Assembly (NCBI GenBank): GCA_963556145.1
Contig: OY744467.1
Span: 2,976,001-3,040,000, forward strand
DNA from: Hygrocybe punicea
Lineage: Eukaryota > Basidiomycota > Agaricomycetes > Agaricales > Hygrophoraceae
Direction: 5' to 3'
DNA length: 64,000 nt
Shown: in pieces, positions 21,749-33,667 of the stretch
How positions within the stretch are numbered: the stretch's first letter is position 1
Layout of the letters: each line of letters opens with the position of its first letter
Position numbers and translations under genes: made by a program
The notes under the pieces: generated by a model
Told to the model about the DNA's origin: nothing
What the model saw: the letters and a program-made list of their open reading frames with translations, nothing else
The model's database searches: none

Positions 21749-23337
21749 TGTAGAGGGCCCTCGACCCTCTGAGACCGGAAACCTGATTTATTACGAATCC
21801 GCTCGAACCCGCTCGAACCTGACCCCTCTGACGACTCACATTCGAACCCGACATAACCCGACGCTTACCGACTAGCACGGCCGCTCACGTACCTGGTCGG
21901 CCCACCTCCTAAACTCATGGAACTTCAAATATCAAAGATAGATCTCATCGGACTGGGATCCCGACATTGGACTTGCCTTATTCGCGCCTAGCATCTCCCT
22001 TATGGAGATATAGTAAAGTATATTACATCTTTTACGGGTTTTTATATCTTCCACCCATTTTCCCTGGCATGGTCGCCTCGCAACCCTCTTCCTACTTCTC
22101 CATTTTTATTCTCCTTTGTTTTCTCTCATTGGCCGAGGACTCTTGTCCAAATCCAGGTACAGAAATTTGTAGTATAAAAACGGTGCCCAAGCGCTGTCTC
22201 TGAATAAGAAACCAGTTCCCCCGCTTTCTCCCACTCAGAATCCGTTTCCTACCAAAATCACTTACTCTTTTACAGCAGTTTTCATAAACATGCGGAAAAG
22301 TTGAAAAAAGATTTGATGTGTAAAAATTTTGGACTTGGTGAAATGTCTCTTGTATCTCATGGAATACTGCATGGATTGAGATGGTTATAGAGGGAAAGTT
22401 GTACTATTTCTTAAGGGCTTTCTACTCCTGTAATTACATTTGGACAATATTTAGTGTATGGTCAGTTGTAGATGAAATAACAGGGAAACCAGGATTTTTT
22501 GAGACCCAAAATGATATTGTCAAATTATGGCATCAAATGAGCTCCTATGAAGAAGATTGTAGGGAGAAAATTGTTCATTTTTTCAAGGGCTAGAAGTACA
22601 TATACCGTGTTTTTCTTGATTTTTGTGTTTTGAGCCAATATTACATCAGTACTATTTTTGATTGCATTGGGATTAGAATACTGCAAGAATTATAAATATT
22701 GGCTCAAAACACAAAAATCAAGAAAAACACGGTATATGTACTTCTAGCCCTTGAAAAAATGAACAATTTTCTCCCTACAATCTTCTTCATAGGAGCTCAT
22801 TTGATGCCATAATTTGACAATATCATTTTGGGTCTCAAAAAATCCTGGTTTCCCTGTTATTTCATCTACAACTGACCATACACTAAATATTGTCCAAATG
22901 TAATTACAGGAGTAGAAAGCCCTTAAGAAATAGTACAACTTTCCCTCTATAACCATCTCAATCCATGCAGTATTCCATGAGATACAAGAGAAATTTCACC
23001 AAGTCCAAAATTTTTACACCTCAAATCTTTTTTCAACTTTTCCGCATGTTTATGAAAACCGCTGTAACACATCGGTTTGCTCGACACTCATCCCGTCCCT
23101 CTACCGTCTTTGTCATTATACCGCTCGACACCCAACACCCGACCCACCATACCCAACATCGTTGGCCTTGTCGGTATATGTCGGTATCGTTAGATTTTAG
23201 TAGTTTTAGTCGGCGGCTTATTACCACTAGTCCTTTTATTATCTATCTGAAGCTTGCTAACTATTCCCAGTCACTTCTACGCTGACTACCCCAGGCTAGG
23301 ATTACAGTTCTGCAGCCACCCCAACCTTGCCACTACA
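21749..23337 (+). repeat. 3' LTR of gypsy copy 1, split by a foldback
   Basis: LTR parts 21749-22270 and 23067-23337 match the 5' LTR in order. The 16 bp before it (21733-21748) are purine-rich (agaagacccaaggaga) and are the likely polypurine tract. This, and the matching 5-bp flanks of the two LTRs, argue that it is a true 3' LTR and not an unrelated solo LTR. Confidence 0.75.
22273..23064. mobile_element. Foldback element 3 inside the 3' LTR
   Basis: 792 bp. The arms 22273-22643 and 22696-23064 leave a loop of only 52 bp. Ends are CAGCAGTTTTCATAAACATG and its complement with one difference. It is flanked by TA (22271-22272, 23065-23066); the 5' LTR shows the single-TA empty site near 9396. 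The same 70-residue reading frame is present in both arms on opposite strands, so the arms are identical over at least 210 bp. This ORF is not like any protein I know and is probably chance. Confidence 0.85.
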
Positions 23338-23852
23338 CCGGCCATTTTCCTGCTCCTTCTTTTGTTGTCATCTGGTTGCCACACACACGCTCACCCTTGT
23401 GTAGCCGTCGAGGGTGTGATGGTGGTTGTGTAACGCTACATGGTGATGTTGATGTGTGATGTGGGTACTGTGACACTGCCCAAATAGGGACCACGGATCA
23501 CTGGATATGGATACACAGGTCAGCGGATACCCAAAATGGTATCTGTACCCATATCCAAGGCGATCCGTATCCATGATCTGCACTGATCCACCAAATCCAT
23601 CCATTTGCCTAGTCAGGCTGATATGAATAAAAAATACCTAGTAGGTGCTGGTGGTGCAATTCAGCTGTAGAAGCCTGGCATACTCTAATCTGTTGTTGAC
23701 TGAGGGATTCCTTGAAGGGTATGCACCATCCTGTGGAATTTGTCTGGCTGCCTGAGTACAAGACTCTTCGAGACAAGGAGGTGGTGAGATTGTGAGTCTT
23801 TGGGTGCTTCCCCATATGGGAAGAACAAACAAACAAGTGGCTGTATACATGT
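23338..23852. repeat. Right part of GGATAC-rich element and unassigned sequence
   Basis: 23480-23600 carries inverted GGATAC/GTATCC motifs matching those at 7981-8060, so it is probably the other end of the element into which the gypsy inserted. 23610-23852 shows nothing I can identify; the ORFs are short and without known motifs. Confidence 0.4.
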
Positions 23853-25927
23853 TACGAGTTCTTTTAATTTATTACAAGACTCATTCTTTAAATTTATTAA
23901 AAGACTTGTTCTTTATCAGACCTGGTTCAGTGGAGGTTCATAATTAATTAATTCATTGATTAATAAAGTTGATCGCATGTAGAGAACTTTTTTTTAGGCA
24001 AGAGATATGATTCCACTTGATGTTCTGGAAAATCACATGTGATTGTGGCCATGTTTGGACAAGCTTACATAAGCATCCAAATATGTGTTGCCTCAGAAAA
24101 GGCAAATTACTGTTTTATTATATTCAAAATATTCTAATCAATACATGTTGAAGTTTTTTCCTTGGATGTTTTGGAGTACCATCATCCATGACCATTTGGA
24201 ACGCCATGACCATTTGGGAAATCTAATAAAATTGAGTTGGCAAAGCAGCAATTGGTCTCGGACTTTTTGTTAGCTCGATCTAGCATATATCAGGTGTATA
24301 TATCCAAGAACTTAAGCAATGACAGCTTGTAGATCTTATTCCATGCTCTTATCAGTTCATCTAGTACCAAAAATATGAATTTTGTTTCGAGTTGTTCACT
24401 GCTCAGTGTATATTTCTTGGACAAATTAGGGTACAATACATAACTTCTCATCATGCCTGCACTTGTGGGGGTGTATTCGGGAGTGGAGAGTCACCTGTTG
24501 GGACAGGAGGAGCCTTTTCGTCGATTTTGACTTCGATCACTGAGTCACATCACGCTTGGCTAATGGCTTGATTTGGACAGCTCAATTCAGCAAGTGACAA
24601 CCCTCAAGATAGTGGGCCATGCAAAATCATCAAGGTACATGAAGAGAAAATCAGCTGAACTCAAGAAACCTAGATGCAAAGGGCAATGCACATCTATCAA
24701 CACGACCTTCCCAATCCAAAATCTCTCTTATCAGCCTGTAGGATCTAGAAGATTAGATAACCAGTACATCATACCCGGTGTGATTAGGTCACGTCCCAAA
24801 TGGCCATGGTTGCACTGATAAGAAGATTTGTTGCTGATCCTGCCCAATATGGACTATCCTCAGCCCAATTAGCTACAAAATGGTATGAAATCCAAGTTTA
24901 GATACTAAAGACATAATCTGTCTACTAAGTTTTGGTACAATACTGCCAAATATTTATTCCAAGACCAAATAAGATTTGGCCATCCCAAATGGTCATGGAT
25001 GACGGTATAGGCAAATCAATGGCTTCACCCTGATGCAGCGATGAAGCCTTAAAAACTCCATTTTGTGTAAACGCTTACTCGAGGAGATGGCAGAGCGAGA
25101 CTATTTGTCTGCCAGCTCTCAAGTGATGTATATATAGGGTAAAGACAAGGTGAGACAGAAGTTTCATGTCAGGTGATCTTGTAGTGTTGGGACACGAAGT
25201 GATGTGCTGAGACAAAGGGGCCTAGTGGCCGGGAATGCTTGAGAGTGGCTAGGGGTTGTTGGGACTTGATGCTTGATTAGATTATAGTAAAGTAAAAATT
25301 TTAAACTCAACATACTAGCTTCAATTCTCCTTGGAATCAGTTGAAAATTAAACTGCTGACTAAGACAACCATTTTGGGCAAGTTGTGATAGTCACATGTG
25401 ACCACTCTAACCATATAAGATAATTTCTCATATTGTATACCAAATTTTATGCTGATCGCAACAGTCACAGTCGCATGTGACCAGTCTAAGCATATAAGGT
25501 AATTTTTGATATTATATGCTAACTTTTATGTTTATCGCAGTAGTGACAGTCACATGTGATGAGTCTAACCAAATAAGATAATTTTATACTATATATATGC
25601 TAAATTTGATGCTGATGACATCAGTCATCATAACATGTGACCACTCTTATTATATAGGGAAATATCAGCTATATAAGTAAAAATAGACTAAACTCAAATA
25701 ATGTACTGATATTTTCACTCAAAATACAAAATTCAATGTGATACAGCCACATACATAATTACCTTGCATGATAACTATATATTGCAAGTGAACTCACTTA
25801 TTAATGTTGATAACAATCATAAAAATAAAAATCCAATGATTTTCAGATTATATCATATGTTTCTACCCAACACAAAGAAAAAACACTTTATTTATGCCAT
25901 GTACAGCACTGGTCCACTGAACAAGTA
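23853..25927 (-). mobile_element. Family A, copy A5, interrupted
   Basis: Starts with TACGAGTTC (23853), has a second degenerate hairpin just inside (23877-23912), and ends CTGAACAAGT (25927). The body is interrupted from about 24140 to 25290 by foreign DNA. This is one of the more diverged copies (the 5' hairpin has GGACC for GGGCC), so it is likely older. Confidence 0.65.
24177..25007. mobile_element. Non-autonomous DNA element with TACC(A/G)TCATCCATGACC ends
   Basis: Inverted ends of about 23 bp, TACC(A/G)TCATCCATGACCAT on both sides with one mismatch, enclosing 785 bp with more CCAAATGG/CCATTTGG motifs inside (24200, 24790, 24980). No clear target duplication was found. No coding sequence. 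The 25008-25290 stretch to the right is unexplained. Confidence 0.45.
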
Positions 25928-26469
25928 TGGCACTATAATATAATGATTACAGGCAAATCTTCTTCTAGAGACACTGCCTTTACACAGCTTTTGAACCATG
26001 ATATCAGGCACTGAAAAAATAGACATATAAAACTTACTATTATTACTCAGAGCTCTGAGCATCCTCCCTGAGGTCAAGAACAACTGTTTTCATGTGTTTA
26101 TCTGTTATGTGAGGTATCTAATGCCATGTGTAACATACTTGATGCAATTTACTGTTATTGCTCAAATCACCAAGGAAGTAAGGAGAGGGAAAAAAGAACT
26201 TGTTCATGCCATGCACAATCTTTGTCACCCTGTATACTTAGGTTAAAGTACATATATCTTGTATACTAATTATTAGGGAGAATTTACTAAACTTTTGATG
26301 GGTTTTCATATCTTTGTGTAAACCACACAATTCACCATGCAGAGTGGGCGCAACAGAGTGATATTGAGAGGGGGGGGTAGGCATTACATCATACAGAACA
26401 AGGAGCAAATGGTGACACTACATTACAGGTGGAAGGATGTGATACCTTGAGTAGCAAACAGGATGCTTC
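25928..26469. other. No gene seen; family A remnant
   Basis: AT-rich. 26176-26212 is a fragment of a family A 5' end in reverse orientation (AAAGAACTTGTTCATGCCATG). Nothing else supportable. Confidence 0.4.
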
Positions 26470-26937
26470 CTATTCAACTTTCGGCTCAGGTACCACGTCG
26501 CCCACCATGTACCCAAGAATGAACAGGCAGTCAGCTTCTGTGAGGTTGGGAGCACATTCAACAATGGAAGTTGACAGACAACCAAGGGCAGCATTAGCCT
26601 TTAACCTGCAGGTATTGTTAGACATGCAGATACAAGGCTCTGGGGGCTTAGACGCCTGGCAATGCACCTGGCAATACCACCCAGGAGGATTCTTTGTCTG
26701 ACTGTCCACCCACACAAGTACTTGGTGAGAAGAGGCTGCCGGCCTGAGGGAAAGTGTCCTGGGGCTGCTGGGGGCTGGAGGGAGTTGTTGTAAGTCCAGT
26801 TGTTCCATTCACAACTGCAGTCTCCCATGCTTCATGAGCCGCTGCAGCACTGTAGAACCCACAAAATCTGGCATGTAGAAATCCACTGGTCATCAATGAA
26901 CAAGTATTCCTATAAACATAGTTAGCGAGGTCTGCAG
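26470..26937 (-). pseudogene. Fragment of an unrecognised protein
   Basis: The minus strand reads a protein-like, low-repeat sequence from 26937 leftwards with one frame change near 26810 ('FYSAAAAHEAWETAVVNGTTG', then 'LVWVDSQTKNPPGWYCQ', then 'FILGYMVGDVVPEP'). The first block loosely resembles the RNase H1 N-terminal (caulimovirus VI-like) motif often found in basidiomycete hypothetical proteins, but I would not rely on it. The hAT-like element starts at its upstream end, so it is truncated. Function unknown. Confidence 0.35.
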
Positions 26938-27109
26938 TAGTGTTGGGGAAGTTCGGTTTGGTCTGGTTTTGGGTCTTTTTGCCCCAAACCAAGACCAAAC
27001 CGTTCAGTTCCTGTCAAAAATCCTGGAACCAAAACCAAAACCGACATAAACCGTTTACATCAGATTGGTTCAGTCCAGACTTGGTCTAAACTGAGACCAT
27101 TGGGTATCC

Positions 27110-27163
27110 ACCTTGTGAGAGAGCCATGCATGTCAATTGATGTGGCTGGCATCATCATGTGGG
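27110..27163. repeat. Palindromic TCAATTGA module, copy 4
   Basis: 54 bp; left arm ACCTTGTGAG; centre CATGTCAATTGATGTG; right arm decayed (CATGTGGG). Confidence 0.55.
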
Positions 27164-27208
27164 ATTGGGGGGCAGGAGAGTTACTGTGCCCTGCTGTTAC
27201 TCCAGCTG

Positions 27209-27262
27209 ACCTTGCAGGACAGCTGTGCACGTCAATTGATGTGGCCGGCATCTTCGCAAGGT
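27209..27262. repeat. Palindromic TCAATTGA module, copy 5
   Basis: 54 bp, arms ACCTTGCAG / TTCGCAAGGT, centre CACGTCAATTGATGTG. Confidence 0.7.
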
Positions 27263-27412
27263 GGGATTGGGGGGCAGTTACTCCATTGACATGGCCAGAT
27301 CTTCATGAGGTGGCAAAACGCACACGTACGATGCATGTGTTTTGCCTCAGCTGTGTGTGGGGTGCTGGAACACCTCATGGTGAGGTGGGATTCCCTGTCC
27401 TGTGGCATCAAG

Positions 27413-29067
27413 TGTTACGTTTCCAACTCCGCTTCCAACCCCGATGCCCATTCCGATACCCACCATGACGATTCTGCACTGCACACCTTCCTTTTTCATT
27501 TCTTTTTGTCCTTTGTCTTCTTTTCAATGTCATTGTTTCTTCTTTTGGACATCCTTGTATTTTCTTGTTCTTGTTCTCTTCTTTCCCTTCTTCTAGAACA
27601 ATCCAGACCGACCATGGACATATCCCACGTGACCTTGCTGTACCCGAATAGTCTCCTTGCCGACGGACATCATTGCTATTGTCTTTTCCCTCGCCCTGAC
27701 ATATTGTTGACTTCATCCCACAACAAACCGATTCACAATGGCTGTACTCCCGACACAGCTCATTACCGTAATTGTTATTGGCAGCATTGCCATCACCTTC
27801 CTGATCGGTTTCTACCTTGTTATGATCTATCTTTGGCATCGGCACCGAAACCCTTCCACCATTGATACTTCTGACTTCCACCTCGACAATATATCGACAC
27901 GTAATTGACAATTGCCATACCTGGATATATGGTTTCCACTTTCGTACCCTGTGCCTACCATTATCCTCCCTGACGATCCGACGACATTCCTCACCTGCAT
28001 GCGAACTCTGAACAATCCCCGATCACAAGACATTTCACTGTTCTCTCTAATCCGACCATCGCCGAAGCACATTCTTTTGGACTTCGACCACAGACCATAC
28101 GACTTCCCAAACAGTGAACCAACCCCTATCGCATATTGTTCGCACGACATCGCTTCATTGCAGTACCCGACGACTTGTTCCCACAGCTTGTCACTCGTGC
28201 CATGACTCGAAACCTGGACCCACATTCATTTACCCTTTTCCATCTATAACCTTGATATCTCCCACACTCGTTTACAACAATACCCTTTCTTGGATGAATA
28301 CCAACATCAGGTGGACCTTCTTGTTCCACAAACAGGACAAGACATCACCCCTCGATACGTCATTGACACAGACATCGTCATCCAGTACAGCTTATGCTGT
28401 TCACATGTCTGACCTCGACTATCCCACCATCCTAGTTGGTTTTCCCTCCATACATTCCTTTGTTTTCCTTTATACCGACCTTGTCGCTATGTCCCCGCTA
28501 CCTCAGGACACTCTCATCACCAATCCTACGCTGGACGATACCCATCTTCGACCCGACCGTGCAATGCACTTGCCAGACTGCGCACTTGCCTGTTACAGCA
28601 AGTATAGACCCCGAATTGGCAATTATGCATGTCACATGACCTGATGACAAATCATCCGAGTCATCCGGACCTCACCTCTCTCTCAATGACACCCGGGCCT
28701 CCAGTTGGATCGCGAGAACATCGACATGAGGACGCCTCATGTACGCCTCATGGTGAACACATGGTAGAGTTGGACATGTTGTAGCTTCATGGTTGGATTC
28801 CCAACTCCCCTAAAGTCCATTCACTATATCTACTGTCCTTGTTGTTGGTTCGGACTTTTTCTTCTTTCCTTTCCTTACGTTTAGTCTGGTTCTTGGGGCA
28901 GACCCCCTTATCTTGGGTAATCCCCACGGCTCGCAATGACTTTAGACCACGAACCCCCCCCTTGTAGCAGTGTTATCTGACAATGAAACTGCTGTTCTCC
29001 CCTCTGGAAACCGTCCCCCTGTTAAGTTGATTGTTGCCGGAGCCCGCTGCAGAAGCGATCCGTAACA
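27413..29067 (+). mobile_element. Solo LTR L1, 1655 bp, duplication TCAAG
   Basis: Starts TGTTACG and ends CGTAACA (TG...CA with a 7-bp inverted end). Flanked by exact TCAAG at 27408-27412 and 29068-29072. The homologous 17713 element (about 18520-18535) gives the uninterrupted site. Length and structure suggest a solo LTR; no primer site or internal region is next to it. ORFs inside (for example 28114-28644) have no recognisable motif. Confidence 0.7.
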
Positions 29068-29402
29068 TCAAGCCTCTCCACATGGGTGTCCCGATGTGTC
29101 ATACGTTGTACACATGATGATGGCTGGGTTCACCCCATGTTGGCCTTCCTTGGTGGTGGTGGTGTTGGTGTTGCATGGTGGTGATGGTGGTAGTGGTGGT
29201 GTTGCATGGTGGAGGTGATGTGCCGCGTTCTGTGATACACAAATAAAATCAATAAGAAAAATCAGTAAAAAAATTGTACCACATAGGAGTGGGGGTGGAT
29301 GCACCACCCCCTGCTGCTTGTTCCATCATGTAGACTCCAACTCCACCCTGTTTGTGTTCATTTGCGTGCGTGCGCATCTTGGACACGTTTGATGTGGCCG
29401 TT

Positions 29403-31057
29403 TGTTACGTTTCCAACTCCGCTTCCAACCCCGATGCCCATTCCGATACCCACCATGACGATTCTGCACTGCACACCTTCCTTTTTCATTTCTTTTTGTC
29501 CTTTGTCTTCTTTTCAATGTCATTGTTTCTTCTTTTGGACATCCTTGTATTTTCTTGTTCTTGTTCTCTTCTTTCCCTTCTTCTAGAACAATCCAGACCG
29601 ACCATGGACATATCCCACGTGACCTTGCTGTACCCGAATAGTCTCCTTGCCGACGGACATCATTGCTATTGTCTTTTCCCTCGCCCTGACATATTGTTGA
29701 CTTCATCCCACAACAAACCGATTCACAATGGCTGTACTCCCGACACAGCTCATTACCGTAATTGTTATTGGCAGCATTGCCATCACCTTCCTGATCGGTT
29801 TCTACTTTGTTATGATCTATCTTTGGCATCGGCATCGAAACCCTTCCGCCATTGATACTTCTGACTTCCACCTCAACAATATCTCGACACATAATTGACA
29901 ATTGCCATTCCCGGATATATGGTTTCCACTTTCGTATTCTGTGCCTACCATTATCCTCCCTGACGATCCGATGACATTCCTCACCTGCACGCATGCCCTG
30001 GACAATCCTCGATCACGGGACATTTCACTGTTCTCTCTAATCCGACCATTGCCGAAGCACATTCTTTTGGACTTCGACCACAGACCATACGACATCCCAA
30101 ACAGTGAACCAACCCCTATCGCATATTGTTCGCACGACACCGCTTCAATGCAGTACCCGACGACTTGTTCCCACAGCTTGTCACTCATGCCATGACTCGA
30201 AACCTGGACCCACGTTCATTTATCCTTTTCCATCTATAATCTTGATACCTCCCACACTCGTTTACAATGATACCCTTTCTTGGACGAATACCGACATCAG
30301 GTGGACTGCATTGTTCCACAGACAGGACAAAACATTGCTCCTCGATACGTCATCGACACAGACATCATCATCTGGTACAGCTTATGCTGTTCACATGTCT
30401 GACCTCGACTATCCCACCATCCTAGTTGGTTTTCCCTCCATACATTCCTTTGTTTTCCTTTATACCGACCTTGTCGCTATGTCCCCGCTACCTCAGGACA
30501 CTCTCATCACCAATCCTACGCTGGACGATACCCATCTTCGACCCGACCGTGCAATGCACTTGCCAGACTGCGCACTTGCCTGTTACAGCAAGTATAGACC
30601 CCGAATTGGCAATTATGCATGTCACATGACCTGATGACAAATCATCCGAGTCATCCGGACCTCACCTCTCTCTCAATGACACCCGGGCCTCCAGTTGGAT
30701 CGCGAGAACATCGACATGAGGACGCCTCATGTACGCCTCATGGTGAACACATGGTAGAGTTGGACATGTTGTAGCTTCATGGTTGGATTCCCAACTCCCC
30801 TAAAGTCCATTCACTATATCTACTGTCCTTGTTGTTGGTTCGGACTTTTTCTTCTTTCCTTTCCTTACGTTTAGTCTGGTTCTTGGGGCAGACCCCCTTA
30901 TCTTGGGTAATCCCCACGGCTCGCAATGACTTTAGACCACGAACCCCCCCCTTGTAGCAGTGTTATCTGACAATGAAACTGCTGTTCTCCCCTCTGGAAA
31001 CCGTCCCCCTGTTAAGTTGATTGTTGCCGGAGCCCGCTGCAGAAGCGATCCGTAACA
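29403..31057 (+). mobile_element. Solo LTR L2, 1655 bp, duplication CCGTT
   Basis: Same length and ends as L1 and highly similar; the last 690 bp appear identical. Exact 5-bp duplication CCGTT at 29398-29402 and 31058-31062, different from that of L1, so it is a separate insertion in the same orientation 335 bp away. The 17713 element again shows the empty site (about 18205-18230). Confidence 0.7.
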
Positions 31058-31540
31058 CCGTTGTTGGTGTCCGACGTGGCCATCATGGTGGCAATCATCA
31101 TCATCATCGTGGTAGTTGTGGTGGTAGTGGTGATGGTGGTGATGGTGGTGGTGGTGCATCAACCTGTAATTTGTTAAAGCGTTAGTTAAGTTCGAATAAA
31201 TAAAAATAAAAAACATATGTGGGCAGCAGGGAGTACCCCACCACCTGTTTTGTCAACCTTGGGTGCTCCATCGTCCTCGTTTGGCATACATCGGGGGTGT
31301 TGTTGGTCGGGGTTGCTGACTTTGGGTGACTTTCGAAGTCAGCCAAGTAACCGATTTGGGACTGTCGGTTTGTGGTTCAAACTGAGTTTGAAACTGTTTC
31401 GGCCCACGGCCAAATCTCCCAAACCGAGACCAAACAGTTCGGTCTCCACTAGAAATTCCCAAACTGAAACCAAAACCAGCGGTTTCGGTTTGGTCTAAAC
31501 CGGGTTTCGGTTGGTGTGAGACCAAACTTCCCCAACACTA

Positions 31541-32520
31541 GTTGGACAACTTTGCTTCATGCACCGGAATTCATGCCATTGCCTTCATTACCTGTGGCCA
31601 TATCACCAAGATAATACTCTTGGGTCTTAGTAAGTTCATCTATTAAGTTGTGATGCTACAGCCTACTCATACTCTGACAGAATTTGCCATGAAAGCCAAG
31701 GATATTGCTATGAACTACACTAACTATGAGAGCTCCATCATTGAGTGCTACAAGGTCAAATTAGTTGGTTGGACATACCCCAAGTTTGTCAGCCCCTCCG
31801 AAATTGGTGCTATGGGTGACATCCAAAAACTTTGGGATGTGTTGAAGTCAGGGTCATGCAAGTGGGTTCGGCTCTCTAAGCAACAGTGAAGCAAGATGTT
31901 GTGGATGTCAAGAGTCAGTGCTCTTAAGGTGAGGTCATAGGAAAGAAGCGCAAGGAGTGAAGTGACAAGGGCAAGAAATGCCCATGCAAAATGACCCACG
32001 CACCTGATTGCGAGTCCCCGGTGATACACCTGTATCACCACTGAGCCCCGATTTAGATTTTTTTCTTTTCTTATTTACTTCAGTATTTAAAGACTGTAGT
32101 AAATAGAGACAAACAAAAAAACCTTTCCCCCTTTCACTTCAAGTTTGAGCTCTCTTGAGTGGCTTCGGAGACCCATGATCTCACATTCACACTTGGTCCC
32201 CACAAGGACCTCAAGTGTATCACCGGCATCCAATGGTGATGAAGATGGTGACGTTGAGGAGGATGACAAGCACCCACAGAAGAAGAAAAAGGTGGCGGTG
32301 AGCATGAGACCCCATGCCAACAGGAATGACAACAATGACAAAGAGGGTGACAAGTGCCCACAGAAGAAACAAATGAAGGTTGCCACGAGCACAAAGTCCC
32401 ATACCATTGGGAAGAAAACCCTCTGCACATCCCAGGAAAGCAAAGGAAGCCCCTGCGAGAAGCAAGTCCATCATCTCAGACACCAATGAAAGTTGGGAAG
32501 AGAGTGTGGATGATGAGTAG
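31541..32520 (+). pseudogene. Basidiomycete hypothetical protein, degenerate
   Basis: 31650-31889 reads 'MNYTNYESSIIECYKVKLVGW' style sequence ending 'LKSGSCKWVRLS', a block I recognise from many Agaricomycete hypothetical proteins (nY.nYe..iv, GW, PS.I, L..G.C.W..L). A Lys/Asp-rich low-complexity tail follows (32145-32489, with repeated 'HPQKKKK'-like stretches). Stops between the blocks and the hAT-like insertion upstream suggest a pseudogene. Function unknown; such proteins are often near transposons. Confidence 0.4.
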
Positions 32521-32766
32521 GTCTGGCAACCACAGCACGGGCAAGCAAGCTGAGCTGTATCATCTGTGCTTGACTAACACCCACCCATTACTAGTAGTGA
32601 TTGGCACGGGTAACCCATGGGTATTCCACGGCTACCCGTACCCGTACCCGTGGGTATTCCATGGCTACCCGTACCCATACCCGTGGAAACCTGTACCCGT
32701 GGCCACAGGTATGGGTAACCCGCAGGTTACCCATGGGTTTATGCCAGAGGTGCCCCACCACCCATT

Positions 32767-32821
32767 ACCTCACAAACACAGCACCGACGTCGATTGACGT
32801 CACGCTGCATCTTTGTGAGGT
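32767..32821. repeat. Palindromic TCAATTGA module, copy 6
   Basis: 55 bp, arms ACCTCACAAA / TTTGTGAGGT (perfect), centre GACGTCGATTGACGTC with one change (TCGATTGA). Confidence 0.65.
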
Positions 32822-32874
32822 GAGTTGCGTGGGGCTCCTCCTCGTCTCCTCCTCGTCTCCTGGGTAATATCTCC

Positions 32875-32928
32875 ACCTCGCGAACATGGTGCCAATGTCA
32901 ATTGACACGGCGGCACTGATTGCAAGGT
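32875..32928. repeat. Palindromic TCAATTGA module, copy 7
   Basis: 54 bp, arms ACCTCGCGAA / TTGCAAGGT, centre GTCAATTGAC. Only 53 bp after copy 6, in the same element. Confidence 0.65.
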
Positions 32929-33667
32929 GGGTTGGGGTTGAGCCAGCGTGTTTGGTAACCATTTGGCTGTTTGGTGCCACTGTTGGCACCTGTCATTGGC
33001 CCACTGGTTGGGGGATGGGCATGGGTGTAGGGCTTGGAAGCATCCATGGCTGTAGTCAGTATTAATGTATAATAGTAATTAGAAAAAATACCTGTTGCAG
33101 CGGGTGGTGGGTGCACCACCCCCACTGCTCCTTCATTGTCCGTTGCTGCCATGCTTCCCGTCGTCATTGTTTGCCATCACTGTGGCTTGCCGTCGTTGTT
33201 TGCGATCATCATGGCTTGCTGTCGTTGTTTGCGATCGTCACGGTTGCCGTCGTCGCAGTTACGGTTGTGGTCCTCATCCCTGTTGTCCTTGTCCTTTTTG
33301 TCCCCATCCTCGTAGTTGGTTTCGTTGTTGTGTCTGTAGTTGTCTGGTTAGTCAGTATGATAGAACTATATCTATAAATACCTATTGCAGTGGGGGTGCA
33401 CCACTCCTTGCTGCTCTTTTGGTCTCCTAAACTCGTCTGTCTTCATTTCGTTACTGGTGGTTTTCATTTGGTCTTGCTGTTGCCACGTAGTTGAGGTCAA
33501 AGTCGCATGTCACGGGATCGTGACACTACCCGTGAAAAACCCATGGACCCATGGCATGGGTACAGGTAAATCACGGGTCCCGATTTGGCTACCCATACCC
33601 GTACCCGTGCGGACCTGTACCTGTGACCCATGTGGGTTTCAATACCCGTGCATATGACTACCCACTA

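Larger units (their letters stand above)
8880..23337 (+). mobile_element. Ty3/gypsy LTR retrotransposon, copy 1, with nested insertions
   Basis: A complete but decayed element. The 5' LTR is 8880-9673, followed by gag (10190-11820), protease-RT-RNase H-integrase (11833-16038), an antisense gene (16242-21564), and the 3' LTR (21749-23337). Both LTRs start TGTAGAGGG and end CACTACA. The 5-bp flanks are ccggt (8875-8879) and ccggc (23338-23342), one mismatch, consistent with a target-site duplication. Domain order (protease, RT, RNase H, integrase) is that of Ty3/gypsy. The element has grown to 14.5 kb because family A, a hAT-like element and a foldback inserted later. Frameshifts in gag, protease and RT show it cannot be autonomous now. 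Confidence 0.85.
26938..31540 (-). mobile_element. hAT-like element (same family as 17713), carrying two solo LTRs
   Basis: Both ends carry the TAGTGTTGGGGAAGTT repeat. It lies in the opposite orientation to the 17713 copy. Subtracting the two 1655-bp LTR insertions leaves about 1.3 kb, the size of the 17713 copy, and the three remaining pieces align with it in order. No 8-bp duplication is visible (gtctgcag versus gttggaca), so one flank has changed since insertion. It holds two intact TCAATTGA modules and a degenerate third (27283-27313). Confidence 0.75.
32595..33667. mobile_element. hAT-like non-autonomous element with CACGGGTA subterminal repeats
   Basis: About 1.07 kb. Ends TAGTGATTGGCACGGGT and its inverted counterpart ending CACTA. 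Many ACCCGTACCC / GGGTACGGG motifs lie near both ends (32610-32740, 33520-33660). Two TCAATTGA modules lie in the interior, followed by a G/T-rich stretch (33110-33350). The flanks (attactag / gtgacctg) match only at 4 of 8 positions, so the duplication is not convincing. Confidence 0.55.

Noticed and set aside
28114..30634. Duplicated 176-codon ORF (28114-28644 and 30104-30634)
   Set aside because: Lies wholly inside the two solo LTR copies; the composition is Pro/Ser/Leu-rich without any recognisable motif, and conservation is explained by the recent duplication of the LTR.
27413..31057. A single short retrotransposon with LTRs 27413-29067 and 29403-31057
   Set aside because: Each LTR has its own exact 5-bp duplication and an empty site in the 17713 element, and the 335 bp between them belong to the hAT-like element.
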